64,000 nt of DNA from Manduca sexta (lineage: Eukaryota > Arthropoda > Insecta > Lepidoptera > Sphingidae), in NCBI RefSeq assembly GCF_014839805.1, contig NC_051119.1:9541245-9605244 (forward strand). Direction: 5' to 3'. The position numbers and the translations under genes were made by a program. The notes beneath the pieces are model-generated. The model searched no databases and was not told the DNA's origin. It was given only the letters and a program-made list of their open reading frames with translations. Below are positions 46,101 through 56,988 of the stretch, in pieces; position 1 is the stretch's first letter; each line of letters opens with the position of its first letter.

Positions 46101-49100
46101 GAACAGTATATATCTAATACAGGGCTGATATTATTATTAATTACTAGCTTTTGCCCGCGGCTCCGCCCGCGTTATAAAGTTTTTCAGACTAAAGTTTTCC
46201 GTTATAAAAGTAGTAGTTTCCCGGGAACTTATGTTCTTCCCAGGGTCTCAAACTGTCTCCATACCAAATTTCATCTTAATACGTTGGGTAGTTTTTGAGT
46301 TTAACACGTTGAGGCAGACAGATGCAGCGGGGGACTTTGTTTTATTATATAATTTTTAGAACTTTTTAAGAGGAACAATCCCGTCATACAGCATTCTTGC
46401 ATAACTTTAACCGTTTACGCAACGGAAGCTCTCAAAACTAATAATTTTTCCCCGTTTTTGCAATATGTTTCATTACTGCTCCGCTCCTATTAGTCATAAC
46501 GTGATGATATATAGCCTATAGCACTCCACGAACAAAGGGCTATCCAACGCAAAAAGATTTTTTCAGTTCAAACCGGTGGTTCCTGAGATTAGCCATTACT
46601 GCTCCGCTCCTATTGGGTATAGCGTGATGATATATAGCCTATAGCACTCCACGAACGAAGGGCTATCCGACACAAAAATTTTTCAGTTAGGACCGGTAGT
46701 TCCTAAGATTAGCGCGTTCAAACAAACAAACAAACTCTTCAGCTTTATATAATAGTATAAAGTATAGATAATATTATGTTAAAATGCTACGCGACTATTT
46801 TTTTTTAGCAGGGGGTGCGGTCTGCCACGGAAATGGTATTCGTTTTTACACGCTAATGCCCAGTGTCGATTAACCACCGAGTCGAATAGTAACAAGTCGC
46901 AATAATTCGCCTATACATTGATTATGAAACTGCATCCATTAGGAACGCCCCGTGGCGCACAGAGCTTACTTACGGTATATAATATATATGTTTGTAATCC
47001 AATTCTGCTCAAATCGACGCCGGGCTTTAGTTTTATTTATGTGAGCACTCTCATATATACGGAGGTGAAAGCGCCTCTGATTTAGCTGTATGCATGGGCT
47101 TAGCTTGAGTCCTCCTCCAGGACCTCAATTTCTGAATTCAGACTCTTTTGACTCTAAGACACATTTTTGAGTAAAAACATACTTTTGAGTTCTTACATAT
47201 TTAATAGTCTTGGTCGTTGAAAAATATTTAGAATGTAGATTGAATAAAGCCCGGTGCATAACAAGGCCATCCTCCGTGTTTTTGGTATTTTTTGTGTTGC
47301 ACTAGTAAAAACGTAATGCGATTTTTTGGTAAGTAACTAACTTTTATTATTAAATTGTATAGCAAAAACGCAATACGATTTTTTGTGAGTAAGTAACAAT
47401 TTTTTATAATATGTTGCGATTCAATTAAATGATTTCTTAAATTTTTTAATGATTCGATTTTATAATTAAGTAGGCCTTGAAGGATTTATTTACCTTAGTA
47501 GGAGTCGGGTGTCCCAACTTCCTATGGTTGGGCACCACACAATTCCTCCCTCCCACAGTCTAGATATGCTTATAATTCTATGTCGATTTTATATTCAGCT
47601 ACTATATTCAAAAAGAGGAAGACAATTAGTATTGATAAAATACTAACTCATACTCGCACCTACATACATATATATATACTATATCTCAGAAAAGGTCTGA
47701 ATAGGTTTGTGACAGTTTGTGTACCTATGTTCCAACAGGCCGGCATAATTGTTTCGACTCTCGACGGGTAATCATGTTTCGTCAGTTGGTATTCTATTGG
47801 ACCCCATTTCTTAGCATCTGGTGCACTGGGTCAGTTTGTCCAGCCCATATAATAAAAGGCGTTAAGAAGAAAGTTACATTGGATTACTTACCGTTGGATA
47901 TGATAGAGTGATGTTGACATCCTGTGGTGCGAAGGTCCAGCCTTTTGACCCGTATACTAATAAATATGAATCTGTGAAGATCAAATAAATATTTAAGTTC
48001 TACCTAGAATATGAAAAAAGACACAACTCCGAGTCATTTTATTGGTTGAGAGACTTTTTTTATTTCTTTGATTGATGAGACGAGCTTGCCGTTCTCCTGA
48101 TGGTAAGCGATACGACCGCCCATAAACAATAGAAACATTAACACCTTTAATTACAAAGTATTGTTTGGTATAGCACTGCGCTCGCCATCCTGAGACACGA
48201 GATGTAAGTTTTATTATGTCCAGTAGTTACACTGGCTACAATGCCCTTCAAATGGGAACACAACAGTGACTACAAACTGGTGCTTGGCGGCAGAAGTAGA
48301 CATTGCGGTGGTACATACGAAAGACCTACCACCACCAATGAAGAAAACAATGAAATTGCCGACACTATAAGTACGAGCGCACTGGACGGCCTTATTGTTT
48401 GTGAATACTGGTGCTAATCTCATAATAAAGACATTGAGAATTATTACTTTTATTTTTACAGATAGTATTTTTATTTTTAATGCCAGGAGATATGCATAAC
48501 ACGTTTATTATAACAATTTAAATTATAATGATTGCGGCATATGTTGTGACTAGGTTAAAAATATGGTTTGCGTACACGCGAATACCCACAACATCTATTC
48601 GAAAACAAAAAAATCGCTTTGATTATAAACGTTAAGCTAACGCCATTTATCAACTGTCAAAAATTAAACAAAAAGCGTCAAGAACATTAAAGTAAAAGCC
48701 GATTTTCCACAATACAAGGATCCTAATTAATTAATCCTAAACAAGGGTCCTAATTCAGTAAGAATGAAAATAACTGATTTTTACTGTCAATGAAACTAGC
48801 CACAAAGGGTGATAAAAGGGCCAACGGAAGTAGGTTACTAACATATCGTCGGAGATAGTGCAATACCGCGTAACTATCATTGGTGAATGCCGCGTAAGTT
48901 ACGAAAAAGCGCCATTGATATTAAAAATTCAAATCATGAATACTTTTAGTTTTAATTAATCGACCTCAAAAAAAGAAGGAGGTTCCCAATTCAACGTGAT
49001 TTTATTATGTTTGTTCCTTCAAAACTCAGTTATTTGTTAACCGATTTGAAGAATTCTTTTATATTTGAAAAAATATACTTCCAGATTAGTCGCATGAAAT

Positions 49101-50518
49101 TGCTGGAGACAGGACATATTTTTTATTCACCTAAATAACGACCATACACAAGGTGTTACAACCCGCCATAGTGGCCCACGTAAATGTCGCGTTCCGGGAT
49201 CAGCTTGTGTATATCCGGCTCCAAGAAGCCGGCATAATTGTGTCGACTACTGAGAGGTAACCATTTGTCGTCAATCGACATTCTATTGCACCCCATTTAC
49301 GAGTGCAGTAGTATAATTTTGCCGTACAAAAAATATCCTTTGACTTTTTGTTTCGTACTCACGAATGCTAGTTACGCAGTATTGTTTTATCCCGATGATA
49401 TTATAATCCAGCCAAAAAGATTGATGATATCCTTATACGAATCTAATTGATAATTATCACACTTTACAAAGGAAGTGATAAAGTATATCGACCATACGCC
49501 GTGGCGATAGCTGTGTTAGTGTTTCTACACGCTTCCAAACACGATAGATAAGTATTATTCGATAAAGTTTTTAAATTCAAGTAAGGTTCAATTTGGCACG
49601 TGTTTATGTTTTTTTTTAATGGATTATTTATTTCGTTGTACGTATTTTTATGAGTTTTAATATCGTTGATCTCGAGGACGTGTAGACGTAACTTGAAAAA
49701 AATATCTGAAGGGTCAACTGTATTTACACTAACCGCCATTTTTAATAAATCTCACTGTTTTCGATCTATCTCAAAAATGAACCAATCAGAACAAAGTATT
49801 TTTGACATGTTTACAAATGAATTATTTTGATTGGTTCTTTCTCGGAATCGGATTAAAGATTGAGATTGGGATCATTTATTGAAAACGGCCGTATGTCTAC
49901 AAATAATCGATTTGCATACTGTAAAAATCAATTTAAAAGTAAAAACCGCCTTGTTCTCTAATAGTGGAACTGACTTTAATAGACACATGTATATTATGAA
50001 GCTGTTTAACAATGAAAAGAAACAACGTTTTTTTTATATATTTTTTCTTGTGCGCTCTGTCTCCACTGAATGCTCGCTCGTGTACAGGGGACATTTGCCG
50101 CAACCCTAGGCACAGTTAAGTGTGTATACCTCATGGTTGCACACACATTGAGGCATATGAGGGCTCGCGAACTTCCCTCAAATTCCCTCCACCAATCCTA
50201 AGAGGATTCCTTCTCTTCCCCACTTCCTTCACCAAACATCCCTTCCCAACTCTCCTCTAGTCCCTTGCAGTCGCTAAGCTAGGGAATTCCTGTATAACAT
50301 TCGCAAGATTCCTCCTGTGTTGACAGCGGGGCCAATAAAAAAATCAACTTACCATCAACATCTCTAGCGGCACAGTAATATTTTTTCACAGTCCTATACA
50401 GCGTAGAATTGACTCTTCTCGACCGATCGTTTACACTCGCCTCCACTTCTACCGGATATATATAGTTAACCGCATCACACACGTGTAGTATATGAAAAAT
50501 AACTAAAATTATATACAT
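42977..50518 (-). CDS. Four-exon secreted protein, MBF2-like (166 aa)
   Basis: I assembled this gene from splice signals. Exons in transcription order are 50353-50518, 47892-47971, 43443-43559 and 42977-43114. All introns are GT-AG (donors GTAAGT, GTAAGT, GTGAGT; acceptors CACAG, CGCAG, TTCAG) and the phases 1-0-0 join without a stop. The product starts with a signal peptide (MYIILVIFHILHVCDA, residues 1-16). It contains YLLVYGSKGWTF (58-69), YLDGSETTGYISDGGLYN (104-121) and a C-terminal SYQFWLYG (137-144). N-glycosylation sequons lie near residues 37, 75 and 132. The GG motif about 25 residues before a final aromatic-x-YG segment is the layout of MBF2-family secreted proteins, whose single-exon relatives lie at 53.6 and 58.4 kb. 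AATAAA sits 14 nt past the stop. A TCAGT-type initiator lies about 30 bp upstream of the ATG. Introns 1 and 2 (2.4 and 4.3 kb) carry many SINEs. The gene structure is well supported; the family call is less certain. Confidence 0.8.
43443..43559 (-). CDS. Exon 3 of the MBF2-like gene
   Basis: This 117-nt exon contains exactly 39 codons. It follows a polypyrimidine tract of eight T and CGCAG, and ends at a GTGAGT donor. It encodes the most conserved-looking part, with GFKVNLYLDGSETTGYISDG. Its local GC content is higher than the surrounding intron. Confidence 0.82.
44170..44200. repeat. (GT)n microsatellite
   Basis: A short run of gtgtgtgtgtgtgtg inside intron 2 of the MBF2-like gene. Confidence 0.7.
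44705..44895 (-). repeat. Dispersed repeat, family F, reverse orientation
   Basis: gagcgccactccgtaaataa and cgggacgccaaatctagaac are the reverse of the 25.8-kb copy. The 64-aa open frame across it is therefore repeat sequence. Confidence 0.55.
45269..45574 (-). mobile_element. GC-rich short retroelement with poly(A) tail, copy 1
   Basis: On the minus strand the element ends in about 22 A. It is flanked by a perfect 13-bp target duplication AAGGTTCAAACCC (45256-45268, 45575-45587), which is the B-box of the host SINE. It is about 300 bp and GC-rich, starting near caggggcggctgcggtcgca. It has no long open frame. It is either a small non-autonomous retroelement or a 5'-truncated LINE 3' end. 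Confidence 0.85.
45601..45887 (-). mobile_element. GC-rich short retroelement with poly(A) tail, copy 2
   Basis: A second, diverged copy in the same orientation begins 13 bp after the first duplication. It has its own target duplication (gcacacac at 45593-45600 and 45888-45895). Its 5' end on the minus strand coincides with that of copy 1 to within a few bases. Confidence 0.82.
46145..46335 (+). repeat. Dispersed LINE-tail-like repeat
   Basis: ctagcttttgcccgcggctc to acgttgaggcagacagatgc, a unit also seen in decayed form at 35.6 and 55.4 kb. Confidence 0.5.
46466..46715 (+). repeat. Tandem duplication of about 120 bp
   Basis: cattactgctccgctcctat begins units at about 46472 and 46593. Both contain gatgatatatagcctatagc and end in cctgagattagc or cctaagattagc. 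Confidence 0.8.
47727..47845 (+). repeat. Short repeat, family D, 5' truncated
   Basis: ttccaacaggccggcataat to cagtttgtccagcc. It lies 47 bp from exon 2 of the MBF2-like gene. Confidence 0.65.
47892..47971 (-). CDS. Exon 2 of the MBF2-like gene
   Basis: This 80-nt exon lies between a CACAG acceptor (ctg at 47972-47974 on the plus strand) and a GTAAGT donor. It enters with two bases that complete the codon split from exon 1, giving Asp, then 26 codons including YLLVYGSKGWTFAPQDVN. The other two frames give a stop or an unlike peptide, so the phase match is informative. Confidence 0.8.
48080..48310 (-). repeat. Short repeat, family E, reverse orientation
   Basis: tgccgttctcctgatggtaa, acaaagtattgtttggtata and cagtgactacaaactggtgc blocks in reverse of the 56.4-kb copy; within intron 1 of the MBF2-like gene. 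Confidence 0.6.
49125..49320 (+). repeat. Short repeat, family D
   Basis: accatacacaaggtgttaca and gcgttccgggatcagcttgt blocks, in intron 1 of the MBF2-like gene. Confidence 0.65.
50353..50518 (-). CDS. Exon 1 of the MBF2-like gene (signal peptide exon)
   Basis: The start codon is at 50516-50518 and the exon encodes 55 codons plus one base. It ends in G before a perfect GTAAGT donor (50347-50352 on the plus strand reads acttac). It carries the hydrophobic signal sequence, a sequon at N37 and one cysteine pair candidate (C14 in the signal, C49 mature). A plain ORF reading would run on into the intron to 50279, which is artefactual. Confidence 0.8.
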
Positions 50519-50543
50519 AATAAATGATTAAAACAAATATGGC

Positions 50544-50550
50544 ACTGACA
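50544..50550 (-). promoter_or_regulatory. Possible initiator (TCAGT type) of the MBF2-like gene
   Basis: The minus strand reads GTCAGTG about 30 nt upstream of the start codon, matching the arthropod initiator TCAGT. No convincing TATA box stands 30 bp further up. Confidence 0.3.
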
Positions 50551-50879
50551 TAGCGCGCAATAAACAAATTAAGATTAACACTCGCAACAACATGTTTAAG
50601 ATATACTTGATATATTGATGATAAAAATTTGATTGGAGGTTTTTGTTGATTAGCTGCACGTCATCGTGTGTTTGATAATAAGATCGCGGATTACGTCATT
50701 TTAGTTGAAACTATGGCTGTTGTGTAATATGTTGATATGCTTCCTGACCTAAAGCGGTAGTCTTTAAAACCTAAGCGATTCTTAGGTTTATACAGGATCA
50801 TTTTCACATTGCGTTACTAAACCCCAATCCTAACCTTGAACATTTAGTAACTAAGTACCAATAAAACAATAATGAATGA

Positions 50880-51200
50880 ATGAATCATCCTAGCCTAATT
50901 TTGGCCACGGCGGCTAATCTCAACCGAGATTAACCAGGTTCGCAGGATATATATAGTGTACGAATGTGTGCGTAGTACACAGGTGCACTCTCTGTTCCTT
51001 CACTGTCACAGTCCGGTGAGACGGCAATCCGACATGACCGGAGAGAGATCAGGCGCAGGACCAACGGCTTTACGTGCTTTCCGAGGCACGGGGGTATCAC
51101 ACTGCTAACTTTCTGACTCCGAGTTGTGACTGAGTAATGTTTTAAAATGGAAAAATCCAAACACAATTATTTTTACAACTACGCCACCGGGGCAGTCAAA
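50880..51200 (-). repeat. SINE family C, near full length
   Basis: Plus strand ggccacggcggctaatctca is the 3' part and caactacgccaccggggcag the tRNA-like head, in reverse. The B-box is mostly lost. Confidence 0.7.
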
Positions 51201-51239
51201 AAAAACATACACATCGAATAAGGAACCTCCCCTTTTTTA

Positions 51240-52280
51240 AGTCGACTAATAATTAATAGAGGAACCTCAGAAACATTAGAACTGGTTTGGAAACTACAAA
51301 AACGAACCCTACACCCTTTGATCCCAGAGACCGTTCATTAAGGCTACTTAAACACTATTATGGGCCATTATATCCACGGTCCAATACGAGATGTAATATA
51401 TGGAGATGAATGAGAAGGACACTTATAGAGTTAAGTGTGTCAGATGATAATTTAAGTGTGATAGAATGAGTATTGTTCGAAGTAATTTGCGTAATTAATG
51501 TGTTCATCTCAATTCAATTAAAATTTTATTTATGTTGGAAAAATGAGATATAAGTAAGTAAAATTTTAGAAGACTAAGTAATTCATGGTTCCATCTTTAT
51601 TTTTCTTTTGGGATTATTTATTATGATATATGCAACATATTATATTTTATATGCAAAAAAAATTACATAGGACTTTGTAATAGGGAGCCAGCGATATCGT
51701 AATATATGTGTTTGTAATGTATAAGACTAAAAGTATCGTAAAATAAGAAAAATCTTTCTTACAAATTAAATTAATGCAATATCTTGATTAATTCATTTAT
51801 TTGTAAACAAATTCATAAGTTTTTCGTAATATTAATTATCAGAAATAAATAACCACATGTAAATTTACCTTGTAGTTATTCATAACAATTTATAGATATT
51901 ACTTCAAATATAAAACGAAGCTACCCCAAAATAGAAATTACGTACACATTACAAGGTTTAAAATAACGCGTACTTTATTCAAGTTTTTTTTTTGTCGAAC
52001 AACTCTATACAGTTCCACGCAGTGAGCAACAAATCAAGTGTATCTCGAAGTTTTATTTGAATTTACCTAGCATAATAAATATACCTTTTTTTCTTTAATT
52101 TATACCGACTGTGTCTTGATTTATTATTATTTATTGCACACGATCTAATAAAACGTTTTATTTCAAAATGTATCGTATTTTTTACATTACTTTCCTTTTG
52201 TGTAACACAATCTTGTAATTTGTTTCGTAATTGAAACCTTTTTATTTAACTTGCAATGTTTGTATGTATGTTTGGGTTAT
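51240..52280. other. AT-rich intergenic DNA, no gene seen
   Basis: No coding-like frame. A short (cctcccctttttt) dispersed motif lies at the left edge. Confidence 0.4.
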
Positions 52281-52286
52281 TTTTTA

Positions 52287-52688
52287 TACAGGGTCATTTT
52301 GACATTGCGTTACTAAATGAAACCACATACTTATCTACTTGGAAATAACATTTTACAATAAGTTACTTGAACCGCAGATGTAAAATAAAAAAAAAAGTTT
52401 CGAATAAATATCAATAAAAAGTAATTATAATTTTACGTGCCCTTATGCCACCACTGCTATTCTAAGGGAATTCATTGCAGTGGCAATATCATACTTTCAG
52501 TCAGAAATACACCCACGCACACGCCATATTCGCAATTAACTATAAAATGATCAAAAAATCAAATAACTAAAAACAAGATTTTTCGTGAAAATATTCGTTA
52601 TTAATGGATGATCATTGGGACAATGTCAGCAAAGGTGAAGACGAATGTGTGGTTTCATTTAGTAACACAATGTAAAAATGACCCTGTA
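52287..52688. mobile_element. Intact MITE of about 402 bp, TA target duplication
   Basis: Left TACAGGGTCATTTTGACATT and right aatgtaaaaatgaccctgta are inverted copies, and the similarity continues for about 45 bp each side (…actaaatgaaaccacata). It is flanked by TA on both sides, which suits Tc1/mariner-type elements. It has no coding capacity. Other copies are at 35.9 and 40.4 kb, with one end at 50791-50830. Confidence 0.8.
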
Positions 52689-52714
52689 TACACGGATGGC
52701 ACGGCACGACAATG

Positions 52715-52822
52715 TAACTCCACTGGACCTGATGATAAGTGGAGGGTCCAATAGAATGTCGACTAACGAGAGATGGTTACCTCTCGACAGTCGACACAAT
52801 TATGCCGGCCTGTTGGAATTGG
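52715..52822 (-). repeat. Short repeat, family D, truncated, reverse
   Basis: ccaatagaatgtcgactaac and ttatgccggcctgttggaat blocks. Confidence 0.65.
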
Positions 52823-53540
52823 TAAAATCTTCCAAATTAATTTTAAAGTAGTTATCCTTAATCAATTACGATGAAATTTTACACTGAGTTCAGTTAGCTT
52901 CTAAATGATGTCATTTTAAACAGATAAGTTATTTTTGTGTGGACATCCATGATATTGGCATCAAATAAAAGGTGTTGCTGAGAATAATATAAAATTACTT
53001 CCCTCTAAATGCTATATGGCAGACCACACAAGATGGCGGACTAGTTATTTTTTACGTTCTTATATAATATGGGTATCAATTTAAAAGATTAAGTACTTGA
53101 GAAAAAATAATAAACAAAATATTAAAAATAACATTAAATACATTTTTAGAGCATTAAACAAACCATTATATTTATAAATGTTATTTACTATTCATATTTG
53201 GTTTGGTAGCTTTTTAGGTAATGAGTATTGAAATGTATAATAAATATTGCTTGTTGTAAACTTATAATAGTAACAATACGTAATACATTATTCATAACAC
53301 TTGCTCGTATAAAATTAATAGGCGCGAAGCTTTTTAAATTAGGAGCTGGGTGGGACTGGTTTTATTTTTTTCCTTAAACTAAAGAAGCAAAATCATACAG
53401 CCTTAATATTACAACAAATAAAATATATTACTCATACTATGCACCAATCGTCAACACTATTTATTACAAATCATTATCTTATCTGTGTTTTTCCCGCATC
53501 ATTAGGAAACCGCAATAAAATTAACTACAAATAACGACCC

Positions 53541-53548
53541 TATATAAA
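53541..53548 (+). promoter_or_regulatory. TATA box of the 53.6-kb MBF2 gene
   Basis: TATATAAA lies 44 bp upstream of the ATG, leaving room for a start site about 30 bp downstream and a very short leader. Confidence 0.6.
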
Positions 53549-53591
53549 GATACGACGCTTCATTTCCTACCATAACTCGAATTCTACCAAA

Positions 53592-53921
53592 ATGAAGCTA
53601 CTAGTTCTTCTGTTATTATTTGTGTTGGCAACACTGAGCGATGCGCGCGGAAATATTTCAATTGGCGATAACTTTGGCGCGAAATTGATTTACCACGAGA
53701 CCCGTCATAAAATTGGTATACCGTTGATGCGGCGTGATGAAAAAGTAACGGTTAAGGGTGTAGGCAGTGAACGTATCAAGTCTATCTTAGTACAAGATTT
53801 GAAAGGAGACGGTGAAAGCTATATTATGAGTGGTGGCGTTGGACATAGTAGCGTTACTATCAAACTGAAGGGCCCTAAAGGTAAAGGATACAAGTTTCTT
53901 ATTGATGTTTATGCTATATAA
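53592..53921 (+). CDS. Small secreted MBF2-family protein (109 aa)
   Basis: This intronless frame starts with a clear signal peptide (MKLLVLLLLFVLATLSDA). The mature part has the MBF2-family pattern: a GIPL segment followed by basic residues, V-T-V-K-G-V-G, then SILVQDLKGDG, the GGVGHSSVTIKLKG block, and a terminal GYKFLIDVYAI. It has no cysteine. The family is named after the Bombyx MBF2 transcription cofactor, but most members carry signal peptides and are found as small secreted insect proteins; a transcriptional role should not be assumed. A TATA box lies 50 bp upstream and AATAAA about 60 bp downstream, so the transcription unit looks complete and short. The closest neighbours are the 58.4-kb paralogue and the four-exon MBF2-like gene. 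Confidence 0.88.
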   Translation: MKLLVLLLLFVLATLSDARGNISIGDNFGAKLIYHETRHKIGIPLMRRDEKVTVKGVGSERIKSILVQDLKGDGESYIMSGGVGHSSVTIKLKGPKGKGYKFLIDVYAI

Positions 53922-53979
53922 AATTATTTTAGAAGATATACAATTTGATTTCTTATGTTACGCAAATGCCAGACATTGA

Positions 53980-53985
53980 AATAAA
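53980..53985 (+). terminator. Polyadenylation signal of the 53.6-kb MBF2 gene
   Basis: AATAAA lies 58 nt past the stop codon and is followed by a T/G-rich stretch. Confidence 0.6.
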
Positions 53986-54478
53986 ACTTTATTTGGGGAT
54001 TTTATCGTGGTATTTTATATTATGATTTCTCCCAACATTTTGAAGACTGCAGCCTTCATGGCCACGAGGGAGGTTGGTGTGTCGGTCGGGTTTTCGAAGC
54101 GACGGGAGAAAATAATAATATAAAAAACCGTGATTAAATCCGAAAAATAGTTTTATTTCAATATACGTTACAATTTGTATTCATTATAACTTATTAATTA
54201 ATAAAAATAATTTTGTTAATATCATTGTTTCATTTTAATTAAATTGTATATTATTACCTAATGGTAGCTGACTGGACTGGGGTAGTATCACAGGCTGCAG
54301 TAAACGGTGAAGTGAAAAGATGCCTTTGCCTTTCGTATGGTGAGTGATATTACCGTAGAGCAAAACCCCAGAAGACAAATATATACTTATGTACTTTAAC
54401 TAAAATACTCCTTCTTCCCCCCTTAATCTTGACCCTTTAATACCTACTGGTAAGAGAACTATAAATATAATAATAATA

Positions 54479-54797
54479 TCAGCCCTGTATTATATACTGT
54501 CCCACTGTTGGGCACGGGCCTCCTCTACTACTAAGAGGGAATAGGCCTTAGTCCACCACACTGGCCTAGTGCGGGTTGGTAGACTTCACACACCCTCGAA
54601 AATTCCTAATAGAGTATTTCTCAGGTATGCAGGTTTCCTCACGATGTTTTCCTTCACCGTTAAAGCAAGCAATAATTCACAAAGAATACACACATAATTG
54701 TTTTTATTAGAAAAGTCAGAGGTGTGGGCCCTTGGGGTTTGAACCTGCAGCATTTGTCTCGGTAGTCCGTTCCACAACCAACTAGGCTATCGCTGCT
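54479..54797 (-). repeat. Complete SINE family A
   Basis: Runs from tcagccctgtattatatact to accaactaggctatcgctgc. Confidence 0.8.
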
Positions 54798-54845
54798 ATA
54801 AGAGAACTATAAGTCTTCTAAAATTGTGATATAGACATAGAAGCA

Positions 54846-55022
54846 GGGGCGTAGCTACCGCCATAGCAACCGTATCAGTGATTCGTGGCCCCTGTGCTTT
54901 GGGACCCCTCTTGGCTCATACATACCTATATTAAACTAAGCAAGCGCTCAAAAGTTCGCTCTGCCCTGAAGGGCCCCAACAAATTTAGATATAGGACCCC
55001 TCTACGGCAAGCTACGCTACTG
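54846..55022. mobile_element. Short MITE with GGGGCGTAGCTAC-type ends
   Basis: Left caggggcgtagctaccgcc and right ggcaagctacgctactg are imperfect inverted copies. The flanking 8-mers are only partly alike, so a hAT origin is only possible. Confidence 0.5.
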
Positions 55023-55914
55023 GTTAGAGGTCACTTTAGGTGACCTCTCTTTAGCCAATGTTATAAAATAATAGGAAAATATTCGAAAATACTCGAAACT
55101 CGAAATAAATACGTGCCGTGTTGCATCGAATCTGGAATCTTGTATCGCTACTCGCTGCGTCAGATGTTTGGTTCAGTCATTAGCAGTGATGCAATTTTTC
55201 CTATTACAATATGACTCATAAACGTCTGACCTTTAGAGATAGTTCTGTATCAACAACACTTACTGTATTTAACACTTTATATGTAAATGAAATACTAGTT
55301 TTCGCTCGCAATTTCGCCTGCGTGTAAAAACTCTCCTGTAATAAGTTCTACTTCGTATTTTCGGGATGTAGTCTACATATGCGCCTAAATTTATCTAAAA
55401 TCGTCCAGTGATTTCTCGGTTTATTTATAACTAACTTTTGCCCACGGCTTTGCTCGCGTGAACGAGTTTTTCCAGGAATAAAAGTTCAATTTTTCCAGGA
55501 TAAAAAAAGCCGGTCATCCTAGGGTTTCAAACTATTTTCATTTCATCGAAATTCGTTGAGTACTGATTGAGTTTATCGCGTTCAGACTGAGTATTTTTCT
55601 CTACATGGCGGAGGTCTGTTTTACAACATATTATAAAGATAAAAATATAATAGACTTTCAAGTTTATTTATTACATTATCGTGATCCATCGCTCCAAAAA
55701 AGGACAAACAAACACTTCCGCATGTACTTATTAGTATCATAGAGGATACGTAAAACACAATTATCGAATCATCCAACGATACAAGTAAGGAAAATGTATG
55801 AGGAAATGTTCAAGGCAGTTATTGGTCATGAGGACAATTACCAATCGTTCACAGTGCTAAAATAGTGCACACACGTTAGGTAAGTTTAAGAAAGTTGACC
55901 GCTTCAGGGGCCTT

Positions 55915-56087
55915 ATTCTCTATCCCGCACGTTATTTTGACAGTGTGTAACAAGCACGTAACACAACGCATCATGTTTAAGACTATAGAAATTTGGCTTA
56001 CAGAATACCATTCCACGCACATTTCCCGAAGATAACATGACACGGCCGCGTTACGCGTTTACACTATCATACAGAATAAGGGCCCTG
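55915..56087. mobile_element. MITE with CAGGGGCCTTATTCTC ends
   Basis: Left caggggccttattctctat and right atacagaataagggccctg are inverted with few mismatches. It is the better copy of the 39.8-kb element. Confidence 0.65.
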
Positions 56088-56097
56088 TGTTATTGTA

Positions 56098-56375
56098 ATG
56101 CGTACGCGTTGTCTTAGGTTTAAATCCCAAGTCGGGCCAAAATAATTGTGACTGGGTTTTTCCATATTAAAAATTACTCGGTCGCAGCTCGAAATCGGGA
56201 AGTTGCTGGCGTGATATCTCCGTGCCTTAGAAAGCAATTAAAGCCGTTGGTCCTGCGCCTGATCTCTCACCAGTCTAGGAGAGTGTTCTGCACTATAATA
56301 TCTCCTGCGTACCTAGCTGATCTTCGTAGAAATTGGCCGCCGTGGGTGAAATACAGCTATGAGGGATTCATTCTA
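56098..56375 (+). repeat. SINE family C
   Basis: ttaaatcccaagtcgggcca (B-box region), ttaaagccgttggtcctgcg and attggccgccgtgggtgaaa blocks. The 78-aa open frame across it is repeat-derived. Confidence 0.7.
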
Positions 56376-56399
56376 AGGAATTAAGCCTAGCGCGACATT

Positions 56400-56695
56400 T
56401 ACTGGTGGTAGGTCATATGTGAGAGTCCACCTGAGTAGGTTCTATTTCTGGCGCGAAGCAGCAGTGTATAGTCACTATTGTGTTCCGGTTTGAAGAACAT
56501 TGTAACCAGAGAAACTACTAGACATAATAAGACTTAACATCTCATGTCTCAAGATGAGGAACGCAATAGAATACCAAACAATACTTTGTAATTTAAGATG
56601 TTGGATGGAGTTCTACTGTTTATGGGCGAACGTATTGCTTACCGTTAGGCGAAAGGCAAGCTAGTTTCATTAAAAGCAATAAAATAATATAACCG
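56400..56695 (+). repeat. Short repeat, family E, near full length
   Basis: actggtggtaggtcatatgt to gttaggcgaaaggcaagcta; the fullest copy in the window. Confidence 0.7.
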
Positions 56696-56988
56696 TCTTA
56701 TATCAGTGTAGCTTTGCATAAATAAAAAAAATTATCAAAATAAACTCGAACCTCCAATTCAAGGGAACTCTGTTAAGGATAAATATTGTTTTCATCTACG
56801 TGCGCGCTACTACGCTTTACCTACGCGCCTTATCTCGGCGGGGAATTTTATTTTCCCGCCACAAAACCACACACTCTCTTTACTGATCCACAAAACCTAC
56901 TCAAATTTACCTACATCGTGATTATAGCCGTTTTGGAAGCGCAAAATTTCAAATCCTATCAATAACAGTTTACTTAAAACTCTAATTA

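Larger units (their letters stand above)
45209..46132 (+). repeat. SINE family A split by two retroelement insertions
   Basis: The head cgatagcctagttgagagtg and B-box (aaggttcaaaccc) precede the insertions. The body resumes at about 45896 (ctctgacttttctaaaatta) and ends taatacagggctgatattat. Confidence 0.85.

Noticed and set aside
46811..46905. Possible second exon for the 40.3-kb signal-peptide exon (acceptor tttttttttag, phase match, 31 open codons)
   Set aside because: Thirty-one open codons are expected often by chance, no domain is visible, and the segment looks like dispersed DNA. The link is not supportable.
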